Shown in pieces: positions 5,317 through 6,356 of a stretch of DNA of 6,356 nt. Position 1 is the stretch's first letter. Every line of letters begins with the position of its first letter. The position numbers were made by a program, and so were the translations under genes. The DNA is from Euryarchaeota archaeon UBA175 (GTDB lineage: Archaea > Thermoplasmatota > Poseidoniia > Poseidoniales > Thalassarchaeaceae): NCBI GenBank assembly GCA_002497895.1, contig DAFD01000081.1, positions 1 through 6,356 of the forward strand, written 5' to 3'. The notes below the pieces were generated by a model. That model saw only the letters and a list, made by a program, of their open reading frames with translations. It had not been told where the DNA came from and ran no database searches.

Positions 5317-6356
5317 ATGGTGACGGCATCGAACACCGACCGGCTTGCTCCGGTCGGTGAGCACCTCGGTGCACTCCATTCAGTAATTCGTAGAGCGGCT
5401 CTCGTTTTCCTTGCTTCCGCCGCTCTTGCATTATTCTGGGTTGATGGAATCCTTCACGATTGGGCGCTCTCTCAATCTCCAGGCGGTGCTCTATCGATCT
5501 ACGGACCTTATGATTGGGTCGAGATGCGATTTACTGCGATTTTCATCATAGCAGCTGTGGTCACCTTACCGATTGCATCCCTAGATCTCCGGCTCTTTGC
5601 ACGCCCAGGGCTCCTCCCTACAGAGCGAAGGTGGCTCGATTCATTCCTCATAATCAGCGCAATCTCTTTGCCCCTGATTCTTCACACAGTTTGGTTCAAT
5701 ATGATTCCACAATACATCGAGGCGGGAATTCAATTTGATTCGATTGCTGGAGTATCTGCTCACTTTGATGCCGCCGAAATCTTCGCCCTCGCGAGTGGGC
5801 TGTCTTGGATTTTGATAATCGCGTTCATGACCACGCTGTTTCTCTCACTTTCACGACTTTTTGGTTTGGTCGAGGAAGGTCGGAGCAGATTTAGGAATCG
5901 ATCCCTAGCAATCTGCGGCGGAACGCTGATTCTTACTCTCCCGGATGTTTTCGAAGGAGTCCGCGTAATGACTGCGATTCTAGTGATATTACTCGCCGAA
6001 TCGATATCTAGAACCACCCCCTCTGGTCCACTAGGTCCTCGTAGACCAAGGGTAATGTCGATGGTTGATACTCAAGGTATTTCACAACGTCCTGCGCTTC
6101 TTGCTTGCTCTTGCGAAGGCGCTTGCCCTAGTGTGGAAACCGCATGGATGGCGACAGACTCCTTACCCCTCCTGAACGCAACAGCCCTTTGCCTCGAAGA
6201 AGACGAGCAACAAGCGGTATTGGAGTTGGCACGAAGCAGTGGCATCACCAATCTGACAATAACCGGTTGCGACTCAACTCCGATTCCAGCATCTTTGAGG
6301 GCAAATTTAACCGCATCAGGCACTCAATTGGATGGGTTGAGTTGGCTCGACGATGA
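5317..6356 (+). CDS. tatC: TatC-like twin-arginine translocase subunit with cysteine-rich C-terminal extension, 3' end outside window
   Basis: The frame is open from ATG 5317 to the window edge, with 346 complete codons and no stop. TatC landmarks are in register with E. coli TatC: EHLGALHSVIRR near the N-terminus (15-26), Pro85 in the second helix, LFARPGLLPTERR (93-105) with Phe94 and Glu103, and LPDVF (208-212) with Asp210, equivalent to E. coli Asp211. About six membrane segments are seen (27-45, 72-91, 109-127, 152-184, 197-208, 212-228). TatC forms the Tat receptor that recognises twin-arginine signal peptides. Typical TatC proteins end soon after the sixth helix, at about 250 residues. 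Here an Arg/Pro-rich linker (232-246) leads to a domain with Cys264, Cys266, Cys270, Cys292 and Cys318. At the N-terminal HLxELR motif, Ala19 and His21 replace the usual Glu and Arg. ATG 5317 is the first start after an in-frame stop at 5308-5310. Its Shine-Dalgarno sequence is weak, and coupling to the gene 1 nt upstream is likely. Confidence 0.82.
   Translation, partial: MVTASNTDRLAPVGEHLGALHSVIRRAALVFLASAALALFWVDGILHDWALSQSPGGALSIYGPYDWVEMRFTAIFIIAAVVTLPIASLDLRLFARPGLLPTERRWLDSFLIISAISLPLILHTVWFNMIPQYIEAGIQFDSIAGVSAHFDAAEIFALASGLSWILIIAFMTTLFLSLSRLFGLVEEGRSRFRNRSLAICGGTLILTLPDVFEGVRVMTAILVILLAESISRTTPSGPLGPRRPRVMSMVDTQGISQRPALLACSCEGACPSVETAWMATDSLPLLNATALCLEEDEQQAVLELARSSGITNLTITGCDSTPIPASLRANLTASGTQLDGLSWLDD
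5334..5359 (+). repeat. Perfect 10-bp hairpin inside the first codons of tatC
   Basis: CACCGACCGG (5334-5343) pairs perfectly with CCGGTCGGTG (5350-5359) around a 6-nt loop cttgct. It starts 18 nt after the upstream stop codon and covers tatC codons 6-15. A second, smaller stem GCAC/GTGC (5361-5364 with 5369-5372) follows directly. By position it could end the upstream transcript or slow translation of tatC. No T-run follows. Its role is unknown; the pairing is directly visible. Confidence 0.65.

Noticed and set aside
5514..5738. Plus-strand open frame of 74 codons
   Set aside because: It is an out-of-frame shadow within the TatC coding region, whose conserved residues Phe94 and Glu103 are encoded in the other frame here.
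5760..6323. Two minus-strand open frames (5760-6017 and 6072-6323)
   Set aside because: Both lie opposite the uninterrupted tatC frame, and their products show no recognisable features.
6144..6356. Plus-strand open frame ending in TGA exactly at the window edge
   Set aside because: It is in a different frame from tatC. The tatC frame keeps patterned cysteines and hydrophobic strands here, while this one gives an Arg-rich, featureless product.

Overview
The window reads as one ordinary chromosomal segment, most likely from an archaeon. Two candidate groups are marine Euryarchaeota of the Poseidoniales (Marine Group II) type or a relative. Three observations point that way. First, TATA-like boxes sit at archaeal spacing upstream of starts, including one apparently leaderless gene. 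Second, strong GGAGGTG/GGTGAG ribosome-binding sites precede the operon genes. Third, the gene mix combines a bacterial-like malate dehydrogenase, a split three-gene transhydrogenase, a secreted protein with a CxCH motif and a divergent TatC. The placement is an inference; no rRNA or other marker is present, and a bacterial origin cannot be excluded.

Layout. Positions 1-377 (minus strand) hold the first 125 codons of a malate dehydrogenase, cut by the window edge. A 109-bp divergent intergenic region with a TATA-like box follows. Positions 487-1185 encode a membrane CPBP (CAAX/Abi-type) metalloprotease. A 159-bp intergenic region carries an inverted repeat, a TATA-like box, a small hairpin and a ribosome-binding site for the next operon. 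Positions 1345-4243 are a tight operon for proton-translocating NAD(P) transhydrogenase, with the alpha subunit split in two (pntAA-pntAB-pntB, overlapping by 1 and 4 nt). It ends with a strong GC-rich hairpin. Positions 4323-5315 encode a secreted, membrane-anchored protein with a reeler/choice-of-anchor-V-like domain and an unusual C-x-C-H motif. One nucleotide later, from 5317 to the right edge, runs a long open frame for a TatC homologue with a cysteine-rich C-terminal extension; its end lies outside the window.

How the genes fit together. Malate dehydrogenase makes or uses NADH, and the transhydrogenase uses the proton gradient to move reducing power from NADH to NADPH, so the left two thirds has a redox-cofactor theme. 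The right third concerns the cell envelope: a Sec-type exported, possibly metal-binding protein and a Tat translocase subunit, probably co-transcribed. The least expected item is the TatC extension. It carries a CxCxxxC...C...GC cysteine pattern on what should be the cytoplasmic side, resembling (by eye only) the N-terminal region of HdrA-like redox proteins. The same protein lacks the usual Glu and Arg of the TatC N-terminal motif. There are no RNA genes, mobile elements or CRISPR arrays, and no gene-free stretch exceeds about 160 bp.
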